DNA from: Ensifer adhaerens
Lineage (GTDB): Bacteria; Pseudomonadota; Alphaproteobacteria; Rhizobiales; Rhizobiaceae
Direction: 5' to 3'
NCBI RefSeq assembly: GCF_002940685.1
Contig: NZ_PNFP01000012.1
Span: 124,001-188,000, forward strand
DNA length: 64,000 bases
Part shown: positions 45,619-54,206 of the stretch, one piece after another
Layout of the letters: each line of letters opens with the position of its first letter
Position numbering within the stretch: position 1 is the first letter of the stretch
Position numbers and translations under genes: made by a program
Notes under the pieces: model-generated
What the model saw: the letters and a program-made list of their open reading frames with translations, nothing else
The model's database searches: none
What the model was told of the DNA's origin: nothing

Positions 45619-46566
45619 ATGAGCAAGATTCCCCCCATGAGTGCGGTGCGCGCCTTCGAGGCAGCCGCCAGGCACTTGAGTTTCACCCGCGCTGCCGACG
45701 AGCTCGGCATGACGCAGGCGGCCGTCAGCTACCAGATCCGGCTCTTGGAGGATCGCATCGGCGCGCCGCTCTTCGTGCGCCTTCCACGCGAAGTGCGGCT
45801 GACCGCCGCCGGGCGGCAGCTGGCGCCAAAGGTGACGGAAGCGATCGACCTTCTCGGCGCGGCTTTCTCGGAGATTGCCGACAAGACCGAACACCATCTG
45901 CACATCTCGGTGCTTCCAACGGTCGTCTCGAGCTGGCTCGGCCAGCGGCTCGCCACGTTTCAGACGGCCCATCCGAACATCAGCATCAGGGTGCACATGT
46001 CGACCGATCTGGTCGACTTCAAGCGCGACGCGATCGATCTCGCGGTGCGCAGCGGCGCCGGCGACTGGCCGGGCAACGATGTGTTTCCGCTGTTCCCGCT
46101 CGATTACGTGCCGGTTTGCACGCCGTCATTCCTGGAAAAGCACCAGCTGAAGGAGCCCTTGGACGTCTTGCGCGTCCGGCGCTTCGGCAACGCCAACTGG
46201 TGGCGGCGGTGGATGATCGAGAACGGCGTCGAGCCGCCGGCAAGCAACGGCACCGAGCTGATCTTCGACGTTCAGGCGATGGATGTCGCCACCATCCTTG
46301 CGGATCACGGCATCGCCATCGCCGTTTCGACCTTCCTGATGGATGAGCTGAAGAGCGGCAGGCTCATCCGGCCCTTCGAGCATGTGGTGCGCGACGGCCG
46401 CGCCTACTGGCTGGTCTATCCGCAAAGCACCAGGCGGCAGAAGAAGATCCAGGCCTTTCGCGAGTGGATCGTAGCCGAGGCCGATGCGTCGAACGCCATG
46501 CTTTCGACGGTGATGGCGCAATCCTGCCCGGCGTCACGTCAGGCCGAGCGCGCGGCAAGGCCCTGA
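45619..46566 (+). CDS. LysR-family transcriptional regulator, GcvA-like
   Basis: 315 residues with N-terminal HTH (MSAVRAFEAAARHLSFTRAA, MTQAAVSYQIRLLEDRIG) and a C-terminal effector domain ending YWLVYPQSTRRQKKIQAF. It is close kin to the LysR at 158-1057, and its divergent neighbour is also a DUF1127 gene. The C-terminal tail after residue 300 is polar and of unknown use. Confidence 0.93.
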   Translation: MSKIPPMSAVRAFEAAARHLSFTRAADELGMTQAAVSYQIRLLEDRIGAPLFVRLPREVRLTAAGRQLAPKVTEAIDLLGAAFSEIADKTEHHLHISVLPTVVSSWLGQRLATFQTAHPNISIRVHMSTDLVDFKRDAIDLAVRSGAGDWPGNDVFPLFPLDYVPVCTPSFLEKHQLKEPLDVLRVRRFGNANWWRRWMIENGVEPPASNGTELIFDVQAMDVATILADHGIAIAVSTFLMDELKSGRLIRPFEHVVRDGRAYWLVYPQSTRRQKKIQAFREWIVAEADASNAMLSTVMAQSCPASRQAERAARP

Positions 46567-46687
46567 TTTTTGGGAACACAGCAGCGCCACCCGCCTCGAT
46601 CGGCGCGGTCTGGCCCCGATTTCCCGGCCCGTCGGTTTTCCGGAAAATGACGCTTTCATGGAGAAACTGAAAATCAGCTGAGAACGG

Positions 46688-46721
46688 CTGTTACCAAACT
46701 GACATGGCGGCTCCCTAAAGA
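46688..46721 (+). promoter_or_regulatory. PHO-box-like promoter of the phosphodiesterase/ABC operon
   Basis: CTGTTAC (46688-46694) and CTGACAT (46699-46705) are 11 bases apart, 11 of 14 positions matching the PhoB half-site pair CTGTCAT-N4-CTGTCAT. TAAAGA (46716-46721) lies 10 bases later as a -10. No separate -35 is needed when PhoB activates. The rest of the 46567-46798 gap holds nothing else recognised. Confidence 0.5.
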
Positions 46722-46798
46722 CTGCGGCCAACCGCAGGTGAGGGAAGAGACAGACCTCCGACGCGGATACCGCAAGCCATCGTCGGAGGCCCGTTTCC

Positions 46799-47641
46799 AT
46801 GAAGATCGTTCAGATCAGCGACACCCATCTCAGTCCCGCCAAGAGCCATTTCAACGGCAATTGGGAACCGGTTCGCGCCTGGATCGAGGAGGTGGCGCCC
46901 GACCTCGTCGTCCACACCGGCGACGTGACGATCGACGGTGCCGACCACGAAGACGACATCACCTATTCGCTCGGCCTGATCGGCCAGCTTTCGATGCCGG
47001 TGCTGACCGTTCCCGGCAACCACGATGTCGGCCACCTGCCGGGCTCGCACCAGCCGGTCGATGCTGAGCGGCTTGCCCGCTGGCGCCGGCTCGCCGGTCC
47101 GGACTACTGGAGCCGCGACCACGGCGACTGGCGGCTGATCGGGCTCAACAGCTTGCTCATTGGCTTCGAGGACGTGGAAGAGGACAGGCAGTTCACCTGG
47201 CTTGAGGAACAGTTGCTCAGCCGCGATGGCCGCCAGGTGGCGATATTCGCGCACAAACCGCTCTTCGTCGATGACCCCAAGGAAGGCGATACCGGCTACT
47301 GGGGCATTCGTCCGCTCCAGCGCCAGCGCCTCTTCGAGCTCTTCGCCGATGCCGAGGTGGCGCTGCATGCAAGCGGCCATCTGCACTGGGCGTGGACCGG
47401 CGAACATGCCGGAACGTCGCTCGTCTGGGCGCCGCCGACCTCCTTCATCATCGATGCGCTGGAGCGGCCGATGCCGGGCGAACGGCTGGTCGGCGCCGTC
47501 GTGCATGAATTTACCGATGCCGGCGTATCGAGCGAAATTATCCGGGTTCCGGGGTTGGTCAGCCATGTGCTCGATCCGATCGTCGAACAGGTCTATCCGC
47601 TGGCGGCCAAGAAGAAGCCACAGGTGGAGGCGGCGCAATGA
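46799..47641 (+). CDS. calcineurin-like metallophosphoesterase (GpdQ/CpdA type)
   Basis: A 280-residue cytoplasmic two-metal phosphoesterase. All class motifs are present: D8 and H10 (VQISDTHLS), VVHTGDV, PGNHD, AHKPLF and SGHLHWAW. Relatives hydrolyse glycerophosphodiesters (GpdQ) or cyclic AMP (CpdA). Because its stop overlaps the start of a Ugp-like ABC ATPase (ATGA, 47638-47641), it probably hydrolyses an imported organophosphate, taking the place of UgpQ (inference). Confidence 0.9.
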   Translation: MKIVQISDTHLSPAKSHFNGNWEPVRAWIEEVAPDLVVHTGDVTIDGADHEDDITYSLGLIGQLSMPVLTVPGNHDVGHLPGSHQPVDAERLARWRRLAGPDYWSRDHGDWRLIGLNSLLIGFEDVEEDRQFTWLEEQLLSRDGRQVAIFAHKPLFVDDPKEGDTGYWGIRPLQRQRLFELFADAEVALHASGHLHWAWTGEHAGTSLVWAPPTSFIIDALERPMPGERLVGAVVHEFTDAGVSSEIIRVPGLVSHVLDPIVEQVYPLAAKKKPQVEAAQ

Positions 47642-48804
47642 GCGTGCTTTCGCTTCAAGGCATCACCAAGTCCTATGGCGGCAACGCCATCCTGAAGGGC
47701 GTCAGCCTCGAGGCGGAGGCCGGCGAGTTCATCGCGCTCGTTGGCCCGTCCGGCTGCGGCAAGAGCACGCTTCTGCGCATCGTTGCCGGCCTTGACCACG
47801 GCGACGCCGGCGAAATCGTTATCGGCGGCAAGAGCGTTGCCCGCATGGCCGCGGCCGATCGCAACGTCGCGATGGTCTTCCAGTCCTATGCCCTCTATCC
47901 GCATCTGACCGCCGGCCAGAACATTGCCGTGCCGCTTGCCATGCGGCGGCTTTCGGCGGCGCAGCGCCTGCCGGTCGTCGGCAATCTCCTGCCGGGGCAG
48001 AAGCAGCTCCGCAGCGAGATCCAGCGCCAGGTCAAGGAGATGGCGCTGGCGCTGAAGATCGACCATCTGCTCGACCGCAAGCCCGGGCAGATGTCCGGCG
48101 GCCAACGGCAGCGCGTGGCGCTTGCGCGTGCCATGGTGCGCCGTCCCGCAGTCTTCCTGATGGACGAGCCGCTCTCCAATCTCGACGCCAACCTGCGCGT
48201 CCATGCCCGCGGCGAGATCGTCGATCTGCACCGCCGCGCCGGCGTGCCGACGCTTTACGTCACCCACGACCAGTCGGAAGCCTTGTCGATGGCCGACCGG
48301 GTGGCCGTGATGATCGGCGGCAATCTCCTGCAACTGGCGGCTCCTAAGGAAATCTACGACAACCCCTCCCATATCGAGGTCGCGCGCTTCCTCGGGCAGC
48401 CGAAGATCAATGTGCTGGAGACTCGTACCGATGCCGCCGGTATCGTGCGCTTCGGCGACCTGCTGCTTCTGGCGGACCGCGGGCGTGCACCCGACGCACC
48501 GGTGCAGCTCACGATCCGCCCGGAATTCGTGCGTTTCCATCCCGCAAGCACGGGCCGGTTGACCGGACGCGTCGAGCGCATGGAGTTCCTCGGCTCGGAG
48601 GTCATCGTCCACGCCCGTCTCGATGCGATCGGCGACGTGGTCACCGCCAAGTCCGCGCCATCAGAGGCCGCGGCGCTTAGTCTCGGTCAGCCGGTCGATG
48701 TCGAGATTATGCCGGACCGCGCGATGCTCTTCGACCAGCAAGGCGCCCGCCTTCAGGCCGAGCCGGTTGCGATCGCAGCGTCCCTGGAGAAGATCCATGG
48801 CTAG
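47638..48804 (+). CDS. ABC transporter ATPase (UgpC/MalK type)
   Basis: 388 residues. Walker A GPSGCGKST, signature MSGGQRQRVAL, Walker B VFLMDEPLSNLD, D-loop and H (YVTHDQSEALS), then a C-terminal TOBE-type regulatory domain. A slightly longer insert (RRLSAAQRLPVVGNLLPGQK, about 102-121) follows the Q-loop. Overlaps both neighbours by a few bases, indicating translational coupling. Confidence 0.94.
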   Translation: MSVLSLQGITKSYGGNAILKGVSLEAEAGEFIALVGPSGCGKSTLLRIVAGLDHGDAGEIVIGGKSVARMAAADRNVAMVFQSYALYPHLTAGQNIAVPLAMRRLSAAQRLPVVGNLLPGQKQLRSEIQRQVKEMALALKIDHLLDRKPGQMSGGQRQRVALARAMVRRPAVFLMDEPLSNLDANLRVHARGEIVDLHRRAGVPTLYVTHDQSEALSMADRVAVMIGGNLLQLAAPKEIYDNPSHIEVARFLGQPKINVLETRTDAAGIVRFGDLLLLADRGRAPDAPVQLTIRPEFVRFHPASTGRLTGRVERMEFLGSEVIVHARLDAIGDVVTAKSAPSEAAALSLGQPVDVEIMPDRAMLFDQQGARLQAEPVAIAASLEKIHG

Positions 48805-49711
48805 CGTCGCGACCTTCGAGACCGCGATCGCGGAGCCTGCAGCGCGCGAGGCCCGCATCGCCTGGCTGCTGGCGCTGCCGGCAATCACGCTTCTCCTTCT
48901 CTTCATCCTCTTACCGACGCTGGCCGTGATCGTGCTCGGCTTTACCGATTTCGAGCTCGGCTACGGCAGCTTTCGTTTCGTCGGCTTCGAGAATTATGCC
49001 GAACTCTTCGGCGACCGCACGTTTCGCCGCTCGCTCTGGAACACCGCCGTCTATACGCTGATTGTCACGCCGGTCTCGATCGTGCTGGCGCTGGCGATCG
49101 CCATGCTGATCGAGGCGGAGACCAAGGGGCGGGCCTTCTTCCGCACGGTCTATTTCCTGCCGGTCGCCTCACTGCTGGTCGCCATGGCGACCGTCTGGCA
49201 ATTCCTCTTCCACCCGACCATCGGCCCGATCAACACCTTCCTTTCGCTTTTCGGCATTGCCGGCCCCAACTGGCTCGGCGCCTCCGGCACGGTGCTCTAC
49301 GGGCTTTCGATCATCGGCATCTGGCAGTCGGTCGGCTTCAACATGGTGCTGTTTCTGGCCGGCCTCACGGCCATCCCGCGCGAGCTTTATGCAGCCGCTG
49401 AAGTCGATGGTGCGAAATCCTGGTTCGATCGCTTTCGCCTCGTGACCTGGCCGATGCTCGGGCCGACGACGCTGTTCGTCACCACCATCAGCATCATCAA
49501 TTCGGTGAAGGTGTTCGAGACGGTGAAGACGCTGACCGAGGGCGGGCCGAACAAGGCGTCGGAGGTGCTGCTTTTCACCATCTACCAGGAAGGCTTTGTC
49601 TACCTGCGCGTCGGCTACGCCTCGGCGATGACCGTCGTCTTCCTCGCCATCCTCGTCGTCCTGATGTTCCTGCAGTACCGCGTGCTCGACCGGAAGGTGC
49701 ATTACGCATGA
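48797..49711 (+). CDS. ABC transporter permease (UgpA-like)
   Basis: A 304-residue inner-membrane protein with six or so hydrophobic segments (WLLALPAITLLLLFILLP first) and the EAA-type loop in ELYAAAEVDGAKSWFDRFRL. It overlaps the ATPase gene by 8 bases and the next permease by 4 (ATGA). It forms the heteromeric membrane channel with the following permease. Confidence 0.92.
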   Translation: MASVATFETAIAEPAAREARIAWLLALPAITLLLLFILLPTLAVIVLGFTDFELGYGSFRFVGFENYAELFGDRTFRRSLWNTAVYTLIVTPVSIVLALAIAMLIEAETKGRAFFRTVYFLPVASLLVAMATVWQFLFHPTIGPINTFLSLFGIAGPNWLGASGTVLYGLSIIGIWQSVGFNMVLFLAGLTAIPRELYAAAEVDGAKSWFDRFRLVTWPMLGPTTLFVTTISIINSVKVFETVKTLTEGGPNKASEVLLFTIYQEGFVYLRVGYASAMTVVFLAILVVLMFLQYRVLDRKVHYA

Positions 49712-50544
49712 CCCCCAACGCCCCTTCCGTCGCCCGCATCGCCCGTCTGACGGTGCTGTCCCTTGGCGCTCTCATCTTCCTCGCGCCTTACATCTTCATG
49801 GTGTCGACCGCCGGCAAGGCGCAGAGCGAGATCTTCTCCTCGTCGCTGTCGCTGATCCCGCAGCAATGGTCCTACATCGAGAATTTCTCCAAGGCGCTGT
49901 CGCGTGTCTCGATGGGAACCTTGCTCTTCAACGGCGTCATCGTCTGCGCGCTGATCTTCGTCATCCAGATCGTCGTTGCGATCCCTTGCGCCTATGCCAT
50001 GGCGAAGCTGAAGTTCCGCGCGGCCCGCACGATGATGGTTCTCGTCATGCTCGGCCTGCTCGTGCCGATCCATGCGACGGCGCTGCCGATCTATGTGGCC
50101 TTCGACAGGCTCTCGGTGCTCAACAGCTACGCAGCCCTTGTCGCGCCGTTCTCGATCTCGGTCTTTGCGATCTTCCTGTTCCTGCAGTTTTTTCGCGCCA
50201 TGCCGGATGAGCTGATCCATGCGGCGAGGCTCGACGGCATGTCGGAGGCGGGCATCGTTGCGCGGGTCATCGTGCCGAATGCCTGGCCGGCGATCACGGC
50301 CTTCGCGATCTTCTCGGTGGTCGCCCACTGGAACGATCTCTTCTGGCCGCTGATCGTCGTCACCAACCAGGATTATGCGACCCCGCCGCTCGGTCTTCTG
50401 TACTTCCGTGCCGCCGAAGCCGGCGACGACTACGGCGCGCTGATGGCGGCCACCCTCATCATCACCCTTCCCCTCGTGACGGCATTTCTGCTGGCGCAGA
50501 AGCGCTTCGTCGAGGGCATCACCATGACCGGTCTCAAAGGCTGA
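49708..50544 (+). CDS. ABC transporter permease (UgpE-like)
   Basis: A 278-residue permease with six segments and the EAA loop ELIHAARLDGMSEAGIVARV. Typical partner of a UgpA-like permease. The binding-protein gene follows after 24 bases. Confidence 0.92.
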   Translation: MTPNAPSVARIARLTVLSLGALIFLAPYIFMVSTAGKAQSEIFSSSLSLIPQQWSYIENFSKALSRVSMGTLLFNGVIVCALIFVIQIVVAIPCAYAMAKLKFRAARTMMVLVMLGLLVPIHATALPIYVAFDRLSVLNSYAALVAPFSISVFAIFLFLQFFRAMPDELIHAARLDGMSEAGIVARVIVPNAWPAITAFAIFSVVAHWNDLFWPLIVVTNQDYATPPLGLLYFRAAEAGDDYGALMAATLIITLPLVTAFLLAQKRFVEGITMTGLKG

Positions 50545-50568
50545 ACGGTCCAACCTGGAGCGCATCCC

Positions 50569-51834
50569 ATGAAACATCTGAGACAGCTTTTCACCGCGGC
50601 TGCCGCATCGCTGATGCTCGCCGCCCCCGCTTATGCTGAGACCCAGCTCACAGTTCACTATCCGATGCCCGGCTTCTTCAAGGACGTGATGGACACGATC
50701 TCGAAGAAGTTCATGGAAGAAAACCCCGATATCAAGATCACCTTCGCCAATCCGTCGGCGACCTATGAGGAGGGCATCCAGACGATCATGCGTCAGGCCG
50801 GAACGGCCGAGATGCCCGATCTCACCTTCATCGGCCTCAATCGTCTGCGCATGGTCGACGAGCGCGACATTCCCGTCGACCTCGGCCCGTTCATCGCCAA
50901 GGACGGCAACATGGCCGAGCAGGGCTTTTCCGAAAACATCCTGAAGCTCGCCCAGGTCGGCGGCAAGCAGGTGGGCCTTGCCTTCGCCACCTCCAACCCG
51001 ATCATGTATTACAACGCCGATCTCGTGCGCAAAGCCGGCGGCGACCCGGAAAATCCGCCGAAGACCTGGGACGAGGTCATCGCGCTCGGGGGCAAGATCA
51101 AGGCGCTCGGCGACGGCAACGAGGGCATCGACTTCCGCTGGCAGAGCGACGACTGGATGTTCTCCGCGCTGCTTTTCGGCGCCGGCGGGGACATGCTGAG
51201 CGCGGACGAAAGCAAGGTGACCTTCAACGGTCCAGAAGGACAGAAGGCCGTCGAGGTGCTTGACCGCATGGTCAAGGAAGGCGGCCTGCCGGTCTTGACC
51301 AAGCAGGCCGGTGAACAGGCCTTCGTTGCCGGCAAGGTCGGCTTCGCCTTCCAGACGACGGGCGCGCTGCGCAACACGATCAAGAATGTCGGCGACAAGT
51401 TCGACCTGCGCACCGCGCACATTCCGCTGATCGATCCGGCCAAGGGCAAGCTGCCGACCGGCGGCAACGCCGTGGTCATCCTGACGCACGACGCCGAAAA
51501 GCAGGAAGCCGCCTGGAAGTTCGCGAAGTTCGCCGCCGGTCCCTATGGCGCCTCGGTCGTCGTTCCCGGCACCGGCTACGTGCCGAACAACGAGCTTGCC
51601 GCCAAGTCGCCCGAGTATCTCGCCAACTTCTACAAGGAAAACCCGCTGTTCCGCGCCGGTCTCGAGCAGATGCCGCTGATGCGCCCCTGGTATGCTTTCC
51701 CGGGCAGCAACGGCGTGAAGGTCACGCAGACGATCGTCGAGAACCTGTCGCGCATCGTCGAGCAGCAGGCGACGCCGAAGGAAGCGCTGGACGAGGCTGC
51801 CGCCGAAGTCGAAGGCCTGCTGCCGCGCAGCTGA
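50569..51834 (+). CDS. ABC transporter substrate-binding protein (UgpB-like)
   Basis: 421 residues with a signal peptide (about 1-23, ending AAPAYA) and the family-1 extracellular fold (TVHYPMPGFFKDVMDTISKK, IMYYNADLVRKAGGDPENPP, WKFAKFAAGPYGA). It is last in the operon, opposite to ugpBAEC in enterobacteria. The ligand may be glycerol-3-phosphate, a phosphodiester or a sugar. Confidence 0.92.
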   Translation: MKHLRQLFTAAAASLMLAAPAYAETQLTVHYPMPGFFKDVMDTISKKFMEENPDIKITFANPSATYEEGIQTIMRQAGTAEMPDLTFIGLNRLRMVDERDIPVDLGPFIAKDGNMAEQGFSENILKLAQVGGKQVGLAFATSNPIMYYNADLVRKAGGDPENPPKTWDEVIALGGKIKALGDGNEGIDFRWQSDDWMFSALLFGAGGDMLSADESKVTFNGPEGQKAVEVLDRMVKEGGLPVLTKQAGEQAFVAGKVGFAFQTTGALRNTIKNVGDKFDLRTAHIPLIDPAKGKLPTGGNAVVILTHDAEKQEAAWKFAKFAAGPYGASVVVPGTGYVPNNELAAKSPEYLANFYKENPLFRAGLEQMPLMRPWYAFPGSNGVKVTQTIVENLSRIVEQQATPKEALDEAAAEVEGLLPRS

Positions 51835-51853
51835 TCCTGTAGCCGAATCGATA

Positions 51854-51886
51854 GACGTCGCCCCGAGGAAACTTCGAGGCGGCGTT
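51854..51886 (+). terminator. terminator after the Ugp-like operon
   Basis: An imperfect stem, ACGTCGCC with GGCGGCGT plus inner CGA/TCG pairs, followed by TTTTCG. It lies between the binding-protein gene and the convergent LacI gene. Confidence 0.65.
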
Positions 51887-51897
51887 TTCGTATTTGC

Positions 51898-52884
51898 TCA
51901 CGCGAGGTGGCGAACCGTCCCGCCCGGGTAGAGCCGGCAATCGAGGTTGAGATGGCGGCAGCCCGACGCGTTCTCGGCCATGTCGAGCAAAAGCGCCGCC
52001 GCCGCAAGCCCCATGTCGCCGTCGGGCATGGAGATGGTCGTCAGCGTCGGCGTCATCAGCCGGCCAAGCGCGATGCCGTCGAAGCCGGCGACGGAGATGT
52101 CGTCCGGCACGGAAAGGCCTTCACGCCGAAGCGCTGCGATGACGCCGAGGGCCAGCAGGTCGTTGGAGGCGATGATCGCGGTCGGCTGGTGCTGCGCGAT
52201 GACGGCGCCAAGATCGAGGCTCTCGTAGCCGTCGACGAACGGGATTTCGACCGCCTCCATCGGCCGGACACCGGCCTCCCGCATGGCGGCGGAGTACCCG
52301 TCATAACGAAGGCGCGCCCGGTCGGAGGAGCGGAAGTGGCCGGAGACGACGAGAATGCGGCGATGGCCGTGGTCGAGGATGTGGCGGGTGAGCTCGAAGC
52401 CGGCGCGGTAATTGTCGACGGTGACGGCGGCGGCGAAGCGGGCGACCGGCCGGTTGTTGAGGAGCACGGTCGGAGGCAGCGCCGCCGAAAGCGCCTCGCT
52501 GGTCCTGGCATCGCAGAGCGTCAGGATCAGCCCCGTCGGCCGTTGTTCGAGCAGCGAACGCACGGCGCGTGCCTCGAGCGCCGGATCGTAATTGGACTGG
52601 GCGATCAGCACGCCGTGGTTTGCTGTCTGCATGCGGTGCTGGATGCCGCCGAGCGAGGCGGAGAACACCGGGTTGGTGACGCTCGGCACCAGCACGCCGA
52701 CAACCGGCTGGCTGCGGCCGGCGGTGCGGCCCGTGGCCGGCTGCGGGCGGTAGCCCAGTTCTGCGGCGGCCCGGCGTACGCGGCGCACCATCTCGTCGCT
52801 GACGGGGCCTTCGCCCTTCAGCACCCGCGAGACGGTCGCCAGCGAGCAGCCGGCATGAAAGGCGATCTGTTGCAGGGTAACCAT
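51898..52884 (-). CDS. LacI-family transcriptional regulator
   Basis: 328 residues. HTH LQQIAFHAGCSLATVSRVLKG at the very N-terminus, then a PBP1-type ligand domain (GVLVPSVTNPVFSASLGGI, IIASNDLLALGVIAALRREG). It is convergent with the Ugp-like operon and divergent from the polyol operon at 53118, so either may be its target; a sugar-type ligand is expected. Confidence 0.92.
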   Translation of the reverse strand: MVTLQQIAFHAGCSLATVSRVLKGEGPVSDEMVRRVRRAAAELGYRPQPATGRTAGRSQPVVGVLVPSVTNPVFSASLGGIQHRMQTANHGVLIAQSNYDPALEARAVRSLLEQRPTGLILTLCDARTSEALSAALPPTVLLNNRPVARFAAAVTVDNYRAGFELTRHILDHGHRRILVVSGHFRSSDRARLRYDGYSAAMREAGVRPMEAVEIPFVDGYESLDLGAVIAQHQPTAIIASNDLLALGVIAALRREGLSVPDDISVAGFDGIALGRLMTPTLTTISMPDGDMGLAAAALLLDMAENASGCRHLNLDCRLYPGGTVRHLA

Positions 52885-52952
52885 CGCCGCCGTCTAGCCG
52901 ATCCCCGTGACAGGAGATTGAAGGGCCTCATTCAGTGTTTTCCACGTCGTGT

Positions 52953-53010
52953 ATGAATTATTATTCATGCCTTGAATTATATTGACAGACGCTGAGTCCG
53001 CGGCTTTAAT
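52953..53010 (+). promoter_or_regulatory. operator and promoter of the polyol operon
   Basis: Overlapping inverted repeats ATGAAT-TATT-ATTCAT (52953-52968) and ATTCA-TGCCT-TGAAT (52963-52977) are immediately upstream of TTGACA (52982-52987), 17 bases, TTTAAT (53005-53010). The strong promoter and adjacent operators suggest control by the SorC regulator encoded in the operon. Confidence 0.6.
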
Positions 53011-53117
53011 CGCAATCGTCGGAGGTCGAGGAGGAGTTCCGGCAAACTCATGCATTCAGCGGCCGCAACCAGGCGGCCCATCGGTTTTGGGAGGGGCTTC
53101 GGCCTCGAGGAGGACGC

Positions 53118-54146
53118 GTGCGCAAATTTCTCAGCACGACCGCGCTGGCGGTCATTGCAGCTTCATTCTGGGCCGGTTCGGCCAGCGCCGAAACGGCGAA
53201 CCCGTTTCGCTGCCAGCCCGGCGAAAAATACGTCATGAACGTCATGGTATCGGGTGTCGAATACTGGTTCCCGGTCTATGAAATGTTCAAGCAGGCCGGC
53301 CAGCAGCTCGGCTGCGAGACCGAGTATACCGGCACGCCGGAATACGACGTCAACAAGCAGATCGCCACCTTCGACCAGGCGCTGGCGCAGAACCCGGCCG
53401 GCATTCTGGTGCACCCGATGAACTCCGATCCGTTCATCGAGCCGATCAACCGGGCGATCGACCAGGGTACGGCGGTCGTGACCTTCGCGGCGGACTCGCC
53501 GCTGTCGAAGCGAGTCTCCTTCATCACCTCGGACAACACCCGCGAAGGCACCTATGCCGCCGACGCGATCGCCGAGAAGATGGGCGGCAAGGGCGAATAC
53601 GCCGTGCTCGAAAACCCCGGCCAGGACAACCACGACAAGCGCATCGCCGCCTTTGTCGCCCGCATGGCGGAGAAGTGGCCCGACATGAAGCTCGTCGGCC
53701 GCGCGGCCTCGAACCAGGATCCGAACAAGGCCTATCAGGGCCTGATGAGCCTGATCCAGGCCAATCCGAACCTCGGCGCCGTGTTCATGCCGGAAGCCAA
53801 CTCCGCGATCGGTGCGGCTCAGGCCAGCAAGGAAAGCGGCGGCAAGGTGCTCGTCATGTGCGCCGACGTCAACGCCAACATCCTCGACATGATCAAGGCC
53901 GGCGAAGTCTTCGGTTCGATCAACCCGAACCAGGGCATGCAGGGTTACATGGGCTTCATGCTGCTCTGGCTCGCCAAGCACCCGGAGCTGATCGACCCGA
54001 TGAACGACGCCAAGCGCTCGGGCTTCAACCCGATGAGCATCCCCGTGGTCGACAATGGCCTTTCCATCGTCACTGCCGAAAATGCCGATGACTTCTACTG
54101 GGACAAGTACCTGAAGCGTCGTGGCACCAAGGGCATCGACGAGTAA
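53118..54146 (+). CDS. ABC transporter substrate-binding protein (RbsB type), polyol operon
   Basis: 342 residues, GTG start with GAGGAGGAC upstream. Signal peptide about 1-24 (ending SASA), then a periplasmic ribose-binding fold (VMVSGVEYWFPVYEMFKQAG, ILVHPMNSDPFIEPINRAID, VMCADVNANILDMIKAGE). It is the first gene of an eight-gene operon. The ligand is unknown; a polyol or related sugar is inferred from the downstream enzymes. Confidence 0.92.
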   Translation: MRKFLSTTALAVIAASFWAGSASAETANPFRCQPGEKYVMNVMVSGVEYWFPVYEMFKQAGQQLGCETEYTGTPEYDVNKQIATFDQALAQNPAGILVHPMNSDPFIEPINRAIDQGTAVVTFAADSPLSKRVSFITSDNTREGTYAADAIAEKMGGKGEYAVLENPGQDNHDKRIAAFVARMAEKWPDMKLVGRAASNQDPNKAYQGLMSLIQANPNLGAVFMPEANSAIGAAQASKESGGKVLVMCADVNANILDMIKAGEVFGSINPNQGMQGYMGFMLLWLAKHPELIDPMNDAKRSGFNPMSIPVVDNGLSIVTAENADDFYWDKYLKRRGTKGIDE

Positions 54147-54158
54147 GGTCCAGGAATT

Positions 54159-54184
54159 GGCTGCCCGGTCGGTGCCGGGCAGCC
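54159..54184 (+). terminator. hairpin between binding-protein and ATPase genes
   Basis: A perfect 10-bp stem GGCTGCCCGG / CCGGGCAGCC with a 6-base loop, no T-run. Position suggests partial attenuation or stabilising of the binding-protein mRNA. Confidence 0.7.
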
Positions 54185-54206
54185 AGGACTGCGGGTGGAG
54201 GACGGC

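Noticed and set aside
49702-51489. 595-codon open frame antisense to the Ugp-like permease and binding protein
   Set aside because: Low-complexity charged sequence without family blocks; the sense genes are unambiguous.
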